A DNA stretch of 64,000 bases from Peronospora farinosa (Eukaryota > Oomycota > Peronosporomycetes > Peronosporales > Peronosporaceae), in contig CANTFK010000020.1 in assembly GCA_947646735.1 (NCBI GenBank), forward strand, positions 62,001 to 126,000. The letters are read 5' to 3'. The translations under genes were made by a program, and so were the position numbers. Below, one piece after another: positions 22,166 through 33,498 of the stretch. Positions within the stretch are counted from its first letter, which is position 1. Each line of letters starts with the position of its first letter. Under the pieces are notes generated by a model. The model saw only the letters and a list, made by a program, of their open reading frames with translations, had not been told where the DNA came from and did no database searches.

Positions 22166-23203
22166 ATGGGGAACAAACAGGCCAAGCAAACGCCTCCTTC
22201 ATCGAGCGTCTTGCGCAATAATCCGTCCACTGGACCTGCTTCAACGACGTCTCTTCGTCCATCCCCCAATTCATCAACAACTCTTGCTCCTTCTAGTACT
22301 CGCACCTCGTCGGTGCCCTCTCCAATGCCTACGCCCTCGTTATTAGAGACCAAATTGGCCGAAGCAGACGTTTCGGCCGTTTTTTCGCAGTACGAAATGC
22401 TGTCGATTCGTAAACATTTGGCAGCAGTTTTATGTCAACACGAGAATGACGCGGTCGTGATTCCAAAAGACGAATTCTTTCGGTTCTTGGCAGGCGGCGA
22501 TGGCAGCACTTCAAGTCTTTATGTAAAGCGTTTGTATGCGATCTTTGATATGGACAAGAAAGGACATGTACGGGAGAGAAACGATATGGATGGTGTTATG
22601 GAACGATATGTTGCCCTGAGTAGTCATTTCGATGGGTTTTGTTTTATGTTGTCTGTAGGTGACCTTTGAGGATCTGATGAAAGGCCTGTCGCTTCTGAGT
22701 CAGAAAGCGACGCGTGAACAAAAACTCATGCTGTCGTTCTATTTACTAGACCCTGAAGGCACGGGCTTTATCACGAAAAAAATGACGACCGAGTTATTGC
22801 ACTCGTGTCTTGATGAATGTGATGGTGCGAAGTTATTGCTGGGTTTTTTTATGCTGATTCAACTGGTTGTGAGTTACGTTGACTGTGGTATATGCTGAGT
22901 ATATAGAGTTGGAGATTTCTCTGTCTGAGACTCAACTGGCTCATATTGTGGACAACACTTTCCTTGATGCCGACTTGGACCACAATGGAGTTATTGATCT
23001 CAACGAGTATCAGGTACGTCTTGCTATTATTTTCTTGATGGAATTGTCATTCAGACTAAATGTGTCGATGGATTTGTGATCATGCTCTGCAGGCTCTGGA
23101 TGCAAAGCACCCGGGATTGTTTGACTTTCTCACGGTGGATGCTTTCGGCGTGCTTAGTCACCTTGAAAAAGTTCACTCGATGAGCATCACGGTTCCTCAG
23201 TAA
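22166..23203 (+). CDS. EF-hand calcium-binding protein, calcineurin B-like, possibly N-myristoylated
   Basis: 261 residues in four exons: 22166-22567, 22659-22824, 22907-23013 and 23093-23203. The N-terminus MGNKQAK is a plausible N-myristoylation site. It is followed by a Ser/Thr/Pro-rich tail of about 60 residues. EF-hand-like loops are FDMDKKGHVTFEDL (degenerate), LLDPEGTGFITKKM, and the canonical DADLDHNGVIDLNEY with all calcium ligands. The spacing resembles calcineurin B/CBL sensors, which act by binding a phosphatase or kinase partner at membranes; the partner cannot be seen here. The in-frame TAA at 23201-23203 sits inside a CAGTAAGT that could also be a splice donor, so the C-terminus might be longer. 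Confidence 0.8.
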
Positions 23204-23344
23204 GTCAGAATAGCAGCTCAAATCGAGAGATGTTACAACGTGAAATTCATTTGCAAGCAATACTTCCCTTAGCTCACTCCGTGCTTCTAGTACAGCGATC
23301 CTTTCAAGCATTTTGGCATTGCAACGTGTATTTTTGTGTCAAAA

Positions 23345-24134
23345 CTACTTCTTCGATGGCAGCACCACAGGTGTCATACCTGTAGTGCCGTACAGGGCAA
23401 TGTACGCCTGCTGTTTCTTGATGAGGCTCGTTGAGATGGCGCTCTTCTTCACGCCAAAACCCCACTTCTCCTCGAACACAACGTTGGTAGCAGGGGTGGG
23501 TGCAGCCTCCTTCGGGGCAGGTGCAGCCTTCGCCACAGGAGCCGCCGGGACAGCTGGAGTGGTCACCGTCTTCTCCGCAGTCGGCACGTCCACCAAAGAG
23601 TCCTGAGAAATCACAGACTCTTGGGCTTTGGAGCTTCCGGATACATCCTCCGAGACCACGGGAGAAGCGGGGGGAGCAGCTGATGCGTCCTCCAGTTGAA
23701 AGTCCTTGAAAGCAGCGATCGACTCTTCCTCTTCACATACGACCATCATAGGCTGTCCCACCGGGATATTCTCTGCACCCTCCGGAATGAGAATCTTGGC
23801 CAAGAACATGTCGTCCGTGGCCTCATAGTCAACAACCGCTTTGTCCGTTTCAATCTCACATACAATATCACCGGCAGCAATCTCATCTCCCTCTTTCTTA
23901 TTCCACTTGGCCATATTCCCCGTGTCCATCGTCGGAGACAGCGCTACAGAAAGAGAAGATATCGTTGACAATTCCTGCACTCGTTTGATATCAATGATAC
24001 TTTATGATGAACGTACATGGCAAACCGATGACTTCATGAGGAGGATACGACGAAAACCTCCGCATGACACAAGAAATGACACGACGCGGAGCTGGCAGAG
24101 CAGTACGTAGAAGAAAAGCAGTGGTGCGAAGCAT
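23345..24134 (-). CDS. Mitochondrial lipoyl-domain protein related to pyruvate dehydrogenase E2 / protein X
   Basis: Two exons (24134-24017 and 23943-23345) give 238 residues. The first exon is a presequence rich in Arg and hydroxyl residues (MLRTTAFLLRTALPAPRRV). The join makes GLPSLSPTMDTGNMAKW, the hallmark start of a pyruvate-dehydrogenase lipoyl domain. The lipoyl lysine is in EIETDKAVVDYEATD, and the domain ends VGQPMMVVCEEEES. An Ala/Pro-rich linker follows, then a short conserved-looking tail (KKSAISTSLIKKQQAYIAL). There is no peripheral-subunit-binding domain of normal form and no acyltransferase domain (no DHRxxDG). It may be an E3-binding/protein X-like subunit or a truncated paralogue of E2. 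It converges with the EF-hand gene 141 bp away. Confidence 0.85.
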
Positions 24135-24545
24135 AGCAAAGGACTTTTCGGGGCGATTTGTGAAATGGTGTTTGTTGGATAGCGCAATGTATTGGTTGGT
24201 CCATGCTTCGACACATCCTATCCAGTAGCATATTGTTCACAACGAACGAATGACGACGACGCATTTGGCAGGCTTATTATCTACCTCGAGCGATTTTACT
24301 CCACCATTTCCCAGTCACTTCCATCTGCAGCTGTAGTGCTTGCATCAATTGACGAGTGTTTCTTGCCGTTACCTTCAATCGATGTCATTCCTGCAAGCAC
24401 CGAAGCGGCATCTGCTTCGATCGTCGTAGACGCCTGTTTGTGCGACTTTAACTTGGACGGCGACGTTTTCGAATCGGCTGCTTCATTGATACTTGTTAAA
24501 GGCGTACGCTCCACCTTTGCCTTGCCGATGCAGTCCTTTGTGGCT

Positions 24546-26854
24546 TTATTTGCAGACTATCTTGGGATTGGGTGTTGGTTTCGGGTCACCTTTTCCATTG
24601 TGTTGGCCATCTTCAGCGGACAAAGACAATGGGGACTTCGATGCTCCTGTGCTGTTACATTCCGACTCCGCAGATGCAGTTGGCGACAAATGAAGCTCTG
24701 AGCTGTTCGTCATGGTGGTCAACTTGGTACCTTGGATGACAAGAGCTTGCAGTTGGCTGAATAGGCTCAATGCAGCAGCCAATTTGGCGCGTACAGCATC
24801 TGCATCCTCGCCTTGTGGAATACTGATCAATGTTTCAGTTATTTTCTCGCTTCTCTTACAAGAATCCTGCAGTAACCACAACGACGTACCTGTGTGCAGC
24901 AATACTTGTTGTTGCTGCTGTTGCCACGGACGTTGTGGCCTTCCGGTGCTTGTGTTTTCAAGTGGCAAGCATGAAAGCATAAGTCATTCATAGAATATGT
25001 TTGCACAGGGCTATGTGGTCACGCACCTCTTCTTCTCGCCTCGCAAGCTCAGTCCGGTATATCTTCAGCTCCTCTCGCAGAGACGAAATAGACTTTCGCA
25101 GTTCGTGTTGCTCACTCACATCAGTAGTGTTGCTAGCATTGGTATGAGCAGCAGCTATGTCTGCTTTGGCAGCCTTATCTTCTGCAGCAACGATCTTTTC
25201 TTCTGCTGCAGCCAGTAGCCCTAAAATCTCTGCACTTTCGTCCTTCGATACGCTAAGCCTCTCCTCCAGCTCAGCAATTTTTTCCTCGAATGCGGCTACA
25301 TTCTTCTCCTTTGCACTCAAAATGTTGACTTTTCCCTTTAAAGCAGTGATCTCGTCTTGCATACTTGCGATCTTATCGCTGCATTCAGCTAGCTCCTCGT
25401 CCTTCATACTGAGAGCTGTGTGCAGCTTTTCGTTTTCGTTGGCAAAGGCGGCCATCTTCTCGCTGATCTCTTTTCGCTCCTCATAGTGTTCTGTGTCAAC
25501 CTTTTGCTGGTACTTCTTCGTCGCTTCTTTAAGCATGGTAGTCATTTCTTGCGATTTTGTCTCGAGGACTGCCTTAAACGATTTCGTAAGTGATTGCTTG
25601 ATCTTCAGTTCCATGGCTTTCTCTTTCGTAACCGCGTCTTCCTTCAGCTGAGCCGTCTTTTTTGCAGCTACTTCGAGGCTTTTTGTTGTTGCCTCCCTAA
25701 TCTTTGCTTCCACATCTTTGTCTTTCGCGGCCAAATCTGTCTTAAGTTGAAAGTTCTCCGCTGTCGATGCCTTCAGCTTTACCATCAAGTCCAAATTTTC
25801 TTTCGCAAGTTTGTCCACTTGAGCCTGCACAGTTTGCTCCAACCCTTCTTTCAGACCTACTTGATCTTCTGTAGTCTTCAATTTGCTTTCTACAATCTTA
25901 AGCTGTTTGTTTGTACTCTCGAGCTCACTTTCGTCTTCGTAAGTTGCAACAGTATCGGCCGCATAATCCTCGTCCATTCGTTTACGCTTCCGATCCGACG
26001 GAGACGATAAATCTGCTGGTGAAGTCAAAAATTGTGTTGCCTCAAAAGGTTCGTCAGCAACGACTGCCATATCGACATTTTCTAGCCCTTCATTCCTTTT
26101 ACGTTCTGGAGAGACTGGCAGGAAAGAATCATGGACTCTGCTATCGAAAAGTAAAAGAGTCAACACCGTAGCAGCTCGAAAAAACAGTGCTACAGAAGTA
26201 CGTACTTGAGAAACTCAAACTTGTAAGCCATCGGAGTAACACCTAAATCAACAAATCAATTACAACATTAAACTAACAACAAAATCGATACAGCAAATTA
26301 TCACTTATCTCTGGATATACAATACCTGCTGGTGTTGTACCAGGTTTTGTAAAATGGACGGTAAATCCACTATCCAATTGCATCGAAGCTCCTTTACCTA
26401 AGCGGTCTGCATTGACCCAAATCCCATTTCGACTGCAAGAAGAAAATGAGGCCATTGTCCATAACGTTTTGTACCCAAAATATCCCCAAAATGTACCCAA
26501 AAAAAACAACACGAACCTATTATCTTCGAGCTTGACAATGGGTTTGCCATAATCGTCTGTACCGTCCAACCGAACGACACAATGCTGTCAAAAATATATC
26601 AACAGACAATCTCGTTAAGTGTCAAAAACCATATAAAATATTAATTAATTTGTCAAAAATACATAAATAATAATTATCCGTACAATACTACTGATGAAAA
26701 GTTTATTAATCACGAGATCACAGCGACGTTTATTGCGACCGATTGTTGTTACTTTATTAGTAAAATAAATATGATCACTATCTTCTGCTGGGTCCTTCGA
26801 TACGAGTGTAAATCGTCCCCAAGGCTTTGAATTATCCTCTTGCGTTGCCGTCAT
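24546..26854 (-). CDS. FHA domain protein with long coiled coil
   Basis: Seven exons: 26854-26684, 26584-26517, 26432-26326, 26242-26206, 26137-25027, 24948-24890 and 24822-24546. They join in phase to 609 residues. The N-terminal FHA domain is split over three exons (VTTIGRNKRRCDLVINKLF, ISSIHCVVRLDG, LEDNSRNGIWVNADRLGKG) and has the conserved GR, SxxH and NG residues for phosphothreonine binding. A linker contains KRKR basic patches. About 340 residues of Lys/Glu/Ala-rich heptads follow, then a helical segment (EDADAVRAKLAAALSLFSQ). Such proteins often act in DNA damage or cell-cycle signalling, but no specific family is recognised. An extra open segment at 24514-24296 (ending SDWEMVE) may be an alternative last exon. 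Confidence 0.8.
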
Positions 26855-26877
26855 GACCAGCAGATTATCGATATTTT

Positions 26878-26892
26878 CGAATGGTAAATGAG
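26878..26892 (-). promoter_or_regulatory. Inr-like core promoter of the FHA gene
   Basis: On the minus strand CTCATTTACCATTC matches the oomycete Inr pattern CTCATTYYNCAWTTT at all but about two positions. It lies about 25 bp ahead of the FHA start codon. Read by eye; there is no direct evidence of transcription start. Confidence 0.4.
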
Positions 26893-27079
26893 AATTTTGA
26901 CGTCATTTTGGACCAATAATTATTGACGTGTCACCAATTAATTGTCGGAATATATATATCACCCATTACAATAATTGTTAGTTAACTTTTTGACCGATAC
27001 ATGGGGCCAATTGTTATTGTCAATGTTTTTTTGGACATGTCGGAATCGATTAAACTCGAGTCGTATTCAAGAATGTCGT

Positions 27080-28221
27080 CTAGCTACGGAAGGAGCGCGA
27101 AAACTGTTCACGAGCTGAAGCAAACGCCTATAAACATAACAAAAGGTACCACAACGTGAACAAAAGCAGCTTGCAAAAATCATTGCTTGGCTCTTGCATA
27201 GCTCACCTGTGAAATGGTGAGTTCTGCCATTGGGACTTCATTGTCGATACCCTGCGCAGTAGACACAAGTCAAACCACTTGATCAGTATAATACATTTAC
27301 AGGTCAAACAATGGCAAAGAACCAAGTTCGTACGCGCATGAGCACGCGGTTCGAGATTGACGGCGTATCAGTCTCCAGGATGATACTGTAAGAATAACAA
27401 AGTGCATCCTTAGCCATCAGGACAAGAACCATAGAGAGCATTAAAAAGACCTTGTAAATCTTACCCGCCATCGACAATCTCGTCAAACGTAAGTAGCACC
27501 AACTCGATGTTGTCCAACATCACATGACGATCCATCCGTCCCCTACAGTAATAGCCAGCAATAGTTCATTGTCAGGGTCACGATGTACCAACAACACCAC
27601 CAATAACTATCAACAACATACGCGAGCAAATTGCTAACAGTGTCAAAGGCTGCGTCCAAGACAGTCAACAAGATAAGCTCGTTCTACCACAAAACACACA
27701 CACATACATGACAAGACGACTCATGAGCTCTTCAAAACATCTCGTATCAATAGCCTCATTTGACTCCTCACTCACCTCTGAAGCAGAGCCAATCACGTGC
27801 ATCGTAGTGTCGGATCCACAACGGTAAACACTCACGACATTCTCAATGAGAATAATGTCGGCTGAACAAATACCTGACGTCAGTCGTCCATCTTTTTCAT
27901 TTCGCCGCAATAAAAAAAACACTCGCACCTTCGAGACGAGCATTCAAGCTCTTTGTCTTGATAAAAAGCTTCTTCTCTAGCTCCAGCTGTTCTTTTTCTG
28001 TTGGGTACGACTTGTCATAGTATTTGGCACACACACGATTACCATCACTGTCCAGAAGAAAGATCGCTTTTACGCTTGGAGACGATGTCTATAGAGCGTC
28101 CAAATCAGTCAAATGGTTAGATACGTCTAAAGGTTACATGATAAGACTATCGATAGTGTCAAAAACATGCAGATATGTGTTATCTAGACGTATAGAATAC
28201 AACAATTCCGACCTTCACCAT
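27080..28221 (-). CDS. COPZ: Coatomer zeta subunit (COPI)
   Basis: Small longin-fold subunit of the COPI coat, which drives retrograde Golgi-to-ER vesicle traffic. Eight exons (28221-28213, 28088-27929, 27861-27776, 27683-27622, 27542-27465, 27385-27334, 27251-27207 and 27127-27080) join in phase to 179 residues, the usual family length (about 177). Signatures: [70 protein letters not shown], and PMAELTISQ joined to [12 protein letters not shown]. The first coding exon is only MVK, which is inferred from phase and is the least certain piece. Confidence 0.9.
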
Positions 28222-28369
28222 ATTGATTACAAGTAGAGGAGAATTCAATAATTTGGCTAGGTGGAATGATCCGATTGGTCAAAAGTTGGACAGCGATTTC
28301 ATAGTTTATACTTTCTTATAAAGTGTCCTGCTTCATTCTCATCGTGTGGCTTACCTGAATCTGTGTTAG

Positions 28370-31300
28370 TTACACCACACGAATATCCTGCGGCTGGTCG
28401 GGATTAAACACCGGGCGTTGCTCGATCGAGTTGTTGATAAAGGTATTGTGGCGTTGGACATCATAATTACCCTGATCCAGCACATCAATCAGCGCGGGGT
28501 AATTGTGGTTAAATACCGTGTAATTCTCTGCGCGTGTATGTGTCGACAATGCAAAAATGCGCGACATTTTCTGCTGAAATCGAAACTTATAAGGTTTCGG
28601 CGGCAAGGCAGAGACGCCTTCCGGGTCTTTACGCTTGATAAACGTCTTGTAGAATCGCTCCAGTTTCTTTTCCAATGTCCTGAATACATTTGCAACATCA
28701 TACAATTGTCATCATCATTATCATCATCATCATCAACAATCACAACAACATCTTCCTCTAAAGTTACGCACCACTGCTGGAGAAAGTCAATAATACCGAA
28801 ATGGTAGAGCGATGGACCCGCTACACTCGTCGCGGGTTGCGTGAAGAGCAGATCACGACGAGCTTGCGGTAATTGACTCGTATCAACAAAGTACTCTGAG
28901 CTTTGAATGCCCATAAGTAGACTGTAATCCATTATGCCCTGAGAACACAAGAAATCGCTGTCGCGGTGGATTTGATCGTAGATGCGGTGTGCGGTGGCAG
29001 GCGCGATTCGAATCTGAGCCATGAAAATGAGATATCAGTCAGCCACATTACACAGAAAGCTGTGAGAACGAAGCACAAGAGCGTACCTTGGTCATCAAGT
29101 CATTATCCTTGAGGACAATATCGGGTTCGTGAAAGTTCATGCCATCTCCACATTCCTGGTTCTTTGTGCTGCCAAACGTATACGAAGCGTTGCAGTAACG
29201 ACATGCAGTTTTGTCACCGAAACTCGGCACCTTTGCATTACGATCAACCCATGATCCTTTGATATCGTAACGATGGTGCACAACATCTGTGTCTGAAAAC
29301 AGATTTCCCATGACCACAAAGTAGTACATCTTTCCGTATAGCGAGACAGAGTGACAGCCATAGAAGCGCGTCAAAAGAGTATCAGGGTTGCTGGTCATGT
29401 AAGCTTCATAATTTGGTGCCATCTTGCGCAAGAACGCACACTCTTCTGGTGACATGGTCTTCACGATCAAACTCTCGTCTGACGTGTAGAACATGAAAGC
29501 TCCGCTGCGACCTTCACTAAACCGTTCCTTCGTGGTGGCGCCAAACATTTCAATGTAGTCAGCATCACTAATTCCAAACGTCAGACGGATGTTGCGGAAC
29601 GAAGCGGGGCAGAACGACCAGAACTTGATGGACTTGCCCTATGAATGAAATGTCACCAAACACAGTTAGCAACTCATCCGGTTTCATGCAACTACTTTTA
29701 ACAACAAAGCAGAGCGTACCGCATCGCTTTCGCCTGAGATAGGGATAGAGATCAGCTCGTCAGTCACCGCGCGAACGGATTCCTTGATGCCAGACGTAGT
29801 GTAGTACAAAATCTCCGAGCGCAGTGCTGTGTTTACCTGCGGGCTCAAATCGACGTCCACATCTGCTGATGCATTACGTCCGTTTCCGCCCTTTCTTTCA
29901 ATGTTGTTTACAGCAAACCAAATCACATAGTCCAAGTAGCCCTTGGACGAAATGAGAAAGATAACAAGCTGACGAAGCACCTGCGCGACGGCCTTTGAGT
30001 TTGACGTCTCGCTCTTCGTCGACAAGAAATAGGCGCACATGTACAGTAGCAGCAGGAGCAGCCAGTAGAACACGTAAGCACCGGTAAAACTGCGAGTCAG
30101 AAGAATGACATAACGCCGGAGCTGATTAGTTACGAGTGTGCTTGCATACAAGTTTCCAAATGGCAACGAATGATCTCACAAAGAAATGTAGTTCAACACA
30201 CGAAGGCGAATGTTGTACGTCTTGGGAACGCCGCGGAGGTACAGTCGGTGCCAAGCCAAAGTTAAGACGCTGTTGCACAATAAGCCGTGGTGTTAGATAA
30301 GCACAGACGCACTCAATTCCGACACAGTGAGAGCCTTACCACACAGACACAAACAGCACCAGCAGGACAAAACAGTAAATCAGTATCCAGGGCCTGCAAA
30401 ATAATAATAAACATTCCCCACAAATCGTAAATGCCGGGTTGCTAGAATTAGGAGGAAAAGTCCGTGACCATCGACTTACCATTTCTGCGCGTTCAAGAAG
30501 CTGGAGGTAGTTGAGCATTTTGTCACAGTTTCCGGACAAATTTCGCCAGAATCACAGCAAATTCGCGATGAAGCAAGACAAAAACCGATAACCGTGTCTG
30601 TGTCGGATTCATACGTCATTGACTGGCCGTCGACGGTAAAGAAGCCACCTGCACCTTGTACCGAGTAGGTAATCACGCCCATTATGATACCTCCCAGCCA
30701 TACCCAAAGATGGTAGAACTTCATTAACCGCTTGTAGCTCGTGAATGGACTCGTAAGCTAAACAAATACAACACCTAACGTCAGAAAGGAATCGTCGTAA
30801 TAGCAACAAACAGGATGCAGCAGTTGTGCACAGTACGAACCGAAAAGAAGAGATCGCAAGCCATGACAAGTCCCCACGCCTCGCCCGTAAAGAAAAAAAA
30901 CTCCGTGATACCTGCGAGTCGCTGACAGTTTGTGTTGGAGCCACTCGGGTCAAAGTCCACGAGCACGTTCAACAGCAAGCATACAGCCATGAAAATACTC
31001 AGCACCGAGCGGTTATGCACGATAGGATTTGGATGCTGATGCCATTGTTTCTTGCGACAATACGTGATTACAACAGCAGAGCCACAGATAATCGTGTTCA
31101 CTGATCCAGCAATAAGTCCCGTCCATCGGTAATTGTACATTGCAACAGAGACACCTAAGAATGCCATCGTTAGACAGAATCCAAGAAGCTGCGACTTTCG
31201 ATTTTCAAACCAGCGAATACGTTCTTGTCCCACGTAATTCGAACGACCACGAAACTGCTGCGTCATGTCCTTATCGATCACTCGAACAATGTTCTTTTGC

Positions 31301-31803
31301 GTCGATCGTAGTGTAGAAATCAGTGGCTGCCGTGCGGTAGTGCTCATGTTATTGCTCAGACTCATTGATTCAATACCGTTGCTACTCGAGCTGCTGATAG
31401 TGCTGCCATTATCCATCGTACCAAAACCCTCAGTGACTTCTCCACGTGTGCCAACACGCTGTCGAAAGGATTCATGTTGTTCCACAGATGGCAATTGACG
31501 CATTTGAGAACTTCGTCCGTTCGGTGCTGTCTCTCTTTCCTGTGGGGTCTCCATAACGTAAACGCCATTAGACATGGGACTAAATGTACTCATGTAATTA
31601 TAATCTTCCAGCACAGGCGTGCCACGGTGATGTTGTAAGCGGCTAGTGACCGATTGAGAGCGACCCGTGGTAGATTGCGAGCGGCTAGTGACAGATTGAG
31701 AGCGGTTCGTGACAGATTGCGAGCGGTTCGTGACAGATTGCGAGCGGTTCGTGACGGATTGCGAGCGGTTCGATAGAATTTCTGTACCAGGCAGTCTTGA
31801 CAT
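28370..31803 (-). CDS. GPCR-phosphatidylinositol phosphate kinase fusion (GK family)
   Basis: Seven-transmembrane receptor joined to a PIP kinase catalytic domain. Exon 1 (31803-30841) holds an N-terminal tail with tandem NRSQSVT repeats and the first membrane helices, including FCLTMAFLGVSVAMYNYRW and FFFFTGEAWGLVMACDLF. Splicing gives SLTSPFTSYKRLMKFYHLWV; further helices include VFYWLLLLLLYMCAYFL. The C-terminal kinase (about 29650-28370) shows YEAYMTSNPDTLLTRFYG, HHRYDIKGSWVDR, VLKDNDLM, GIMDYSLLMGI, LYHFGIIDFLQQW, an activation-loop-like KRKDPEGVSALPPKPY and KKLERFYKTFI. This GK class is known in Phytophthora and in Dictyostelium RpkA and is thought to couple receptor sensing directly to phosphoinositide synthesis. 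Key kinase residues look intact. Intron positions between 30.84 and 29.7 kb are approximate. Confidence 0.92.
31645..31770 (-). repeat. 21-bp tandem repeat coding for NRSQSVT
   Basis: Six consecutive 21-base units in the first exon of the GPCR-PIPK gene. They encode four perfect NRSQSVT copies followed by SRSQSTT and GRSQSVT, and a partial seventh (SRL). Each perfect copy carries an N-R-S sequon. The near-identity of the nucleotide units suggests recent expansion. Confidence 0.9.
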
Positions 31804-32524
31804 TTAATCTTCTTCCACTTGGAGAGAGTTCTTTCTGCTCGACGTCAGCAGCAGACAAGAGTCGACTAAAGACGTTTTAATTTCTCAACAGTCGGCACAA
31901 TGTCGCTCGCTACTCACGGATATAAATTTCTATAATGTCTCCTATTGAATCAGAATGACGCGCCTGGAAACTCACTCTCGGTGGCGGACGGTTGCAAATA
32001 TAAAACTGACTGCTTGTACGGTACTTTTTGGCTATGGTGTAGGGAGAGGGTTTTGACAAACGGTGGTACCATGGCTTACAAATAATAAGTAGAACAGGAA
32101 AGTCGAAAGACCCAACGAATTTATCGAATTCACTGACTCTTTTGGTTGCAATATCAAAGTTCAAATTTTAGCTTTAAAGTCAACTATCCTTAGAAACGAT
32201 CAAGCCAATGGCGAATAGTTACAGTGGGATATTATACGGATCATACTTAAGTATCAAGTTCATTGCCAGTACGTTTGTGGAATAGTGTTGACTCTATTAT
32301 CTCGGTCGATAATGTGACGTCACAATGTCCACGCTTAGTGTCCTAGATCGACGTGATCAAGTACCGTAAACCTGATATCCTACTGTTACTATACTAAATC
32401 GTATACAAATCTTACAATATCAACCCCTTCCATATCAAAAAAAACATATTGGAATCATGTCCATCACAATTCAATTTACTCCCCCCCCCCCCCTCTGATC
32501 CTATTCCTTTTTTTCCCCTTAGAA
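31804..32524. other. Intergenic, divergent promoters
   Basis: About 720 bp between the divergently transcribed GPCR-PIPK and carrier genes. No coding frame of note. It holds the C13 run described separately near the carrier start. Confidence 0.6.
32481..32493 (+). repeat. Poly-C run of 13
   Basis: An uninterrupted C13 tract, followed by a T-rich tract, 31 bp upstream of the carrier start codon and so probably in its promoter or 5' UTR. The complementary G13 could fold into G-quadruplex-like structures. Run length may be affected by sequencing error. Confidence 0.7.
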
Positions 32525-33394
32525 ATGTCTCCTCCTTCTGCATCGAATGGCAAGAAAGTCGGTGTACGCGATCTATTAAATGGTGGTCTATTGCAATGTA
32601 TAGAAGCTGCAACATTGGGGATGCCCTTTGAGGTCTGGAAAACACGCATGGGTCGCTATCGTTCCGAATCGACACTACAGGCCTTTCGTAATGTCATGCA
32701 AGAAGGTGGTGGTATTTCTGCATTCTGGGCTGGTACTGGTCCAAAGATGGTGGAGTCAGCATCCAAGGGTGCTATCCTTCTCTTCTCTAAGGAGGCCATC
32801 TCGGACTCACTGCTGTCTGCAGGCGTTGGTAAGACGGCAACGGGGTTCCTTGCTGGTGCCGGTGGTGGTGTTTGTCAGGTTGTGGTCATGGGCCCTTGCA
32901 CTTTCTTGGTCACTGGTGCTGTCACGGGTGATCGTTCCATCTCTACGATGCAACGTATCCACAATGTCTACGGTGCTCATGGCCTTAAGGGATTCTACCC
33001 GGGAGGAACTGCTATTGCCTTCCGTCAGGCTACCAATTGGGCATCACGTCAGGGCTTTACGGAGATTGTACGCGGTCAATTCAAGGTATTGTTTCATGGG
33101 GATAAGGATGCCAAGCTGTCGGTAGCCCAGGAAGCTAGTGCCGGTATTGTTGGTGGCGCTTTGGCTTGCTGGAATCACCCTTTCGAGGTAGCACGCATCC
33201 AGATGCAAAGCGCTGCGGACCGTGGTGAACCCAAGCAGAACATGATGCAGGTCTTTCGCACGGTTATCAAGGAGCAAGGCTATGGTGGCCTCTTTAAAGG
33301 CATTGTGCCACGTCTGGGTCTCGGCATTTGGCAGACGCTCTTCATGGTCACGGGCGCGAAGCTCGTGCGACAAGCGTTAGAGGACAAGAAATAA
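32525..33394 (+). CDS. Mitochondrial carrier protein, YHM2-like
   Basis: Intronless gene of 289 residues, about the length of a mitochondrial carrier (around 300). Three carrier repeats are visible but with the variant signature of the Yhm2 group: LLQCIEAATLGMPFEVWKTR, VVVMGPCTFLVTGAV, and ALACWNHPFEVARIQMQ followed by GLFKGIVPRLGLGIWQTL. The second repeat lacks the usual PxDxxR/K, as in Yhm2-type carriers. Yeast Yhm2 exchanges citrate for 2-oxoglutarate across the inner membrane; applying this substrate here is inference. It converges with PUS7, with 104 bp between their ends. Confidence 0.82.
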   Translation: MSPPSASNGKKVGVRDLLNGGLLQCIEAATLGMPFEVWKTRMGRYRSESTLQAFRNVMQEGGGISAFWAGTGPKMVESASKGAILLFSKEAISDSLLSAGVGKTATGFLAGAGGGVCQVVVMGPCTFLVTGAVTGDRSISTMQRIHNVYGAHGLKGFYPGGTAIAFRQATNWASRQGFTEIVRGQFKVLFHGDKDAKLSVAQEASAGIVGGALACWNHPFEVARIQMQSAADRGEPKQNMMQVFRTVIKEQGYGGLFKGIVPRLGLGIWQTLFMVTGAKLVRQALEDKK

Positions 33395-33498
33395 AGCGGA
33401 ACCCGTGCAGTGTTATCTTGCTAAGCATGGCAATGCACTCATACGGCCAGACCAACTAATGAATCGACTGCTTGACCGTTACTGTATTTTCAGTGTTG

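Noticed and set aside
24712..24993. Poly-Gln-like or poly-Cys reading in exon 6 of the FHA gene
   Set aside because: The CAGCAGCAACAACAA run is read in another phase (Ala/Thr) once exons 5, 6 and 7 are joined in frame, so no polyglutamine tract is expected.
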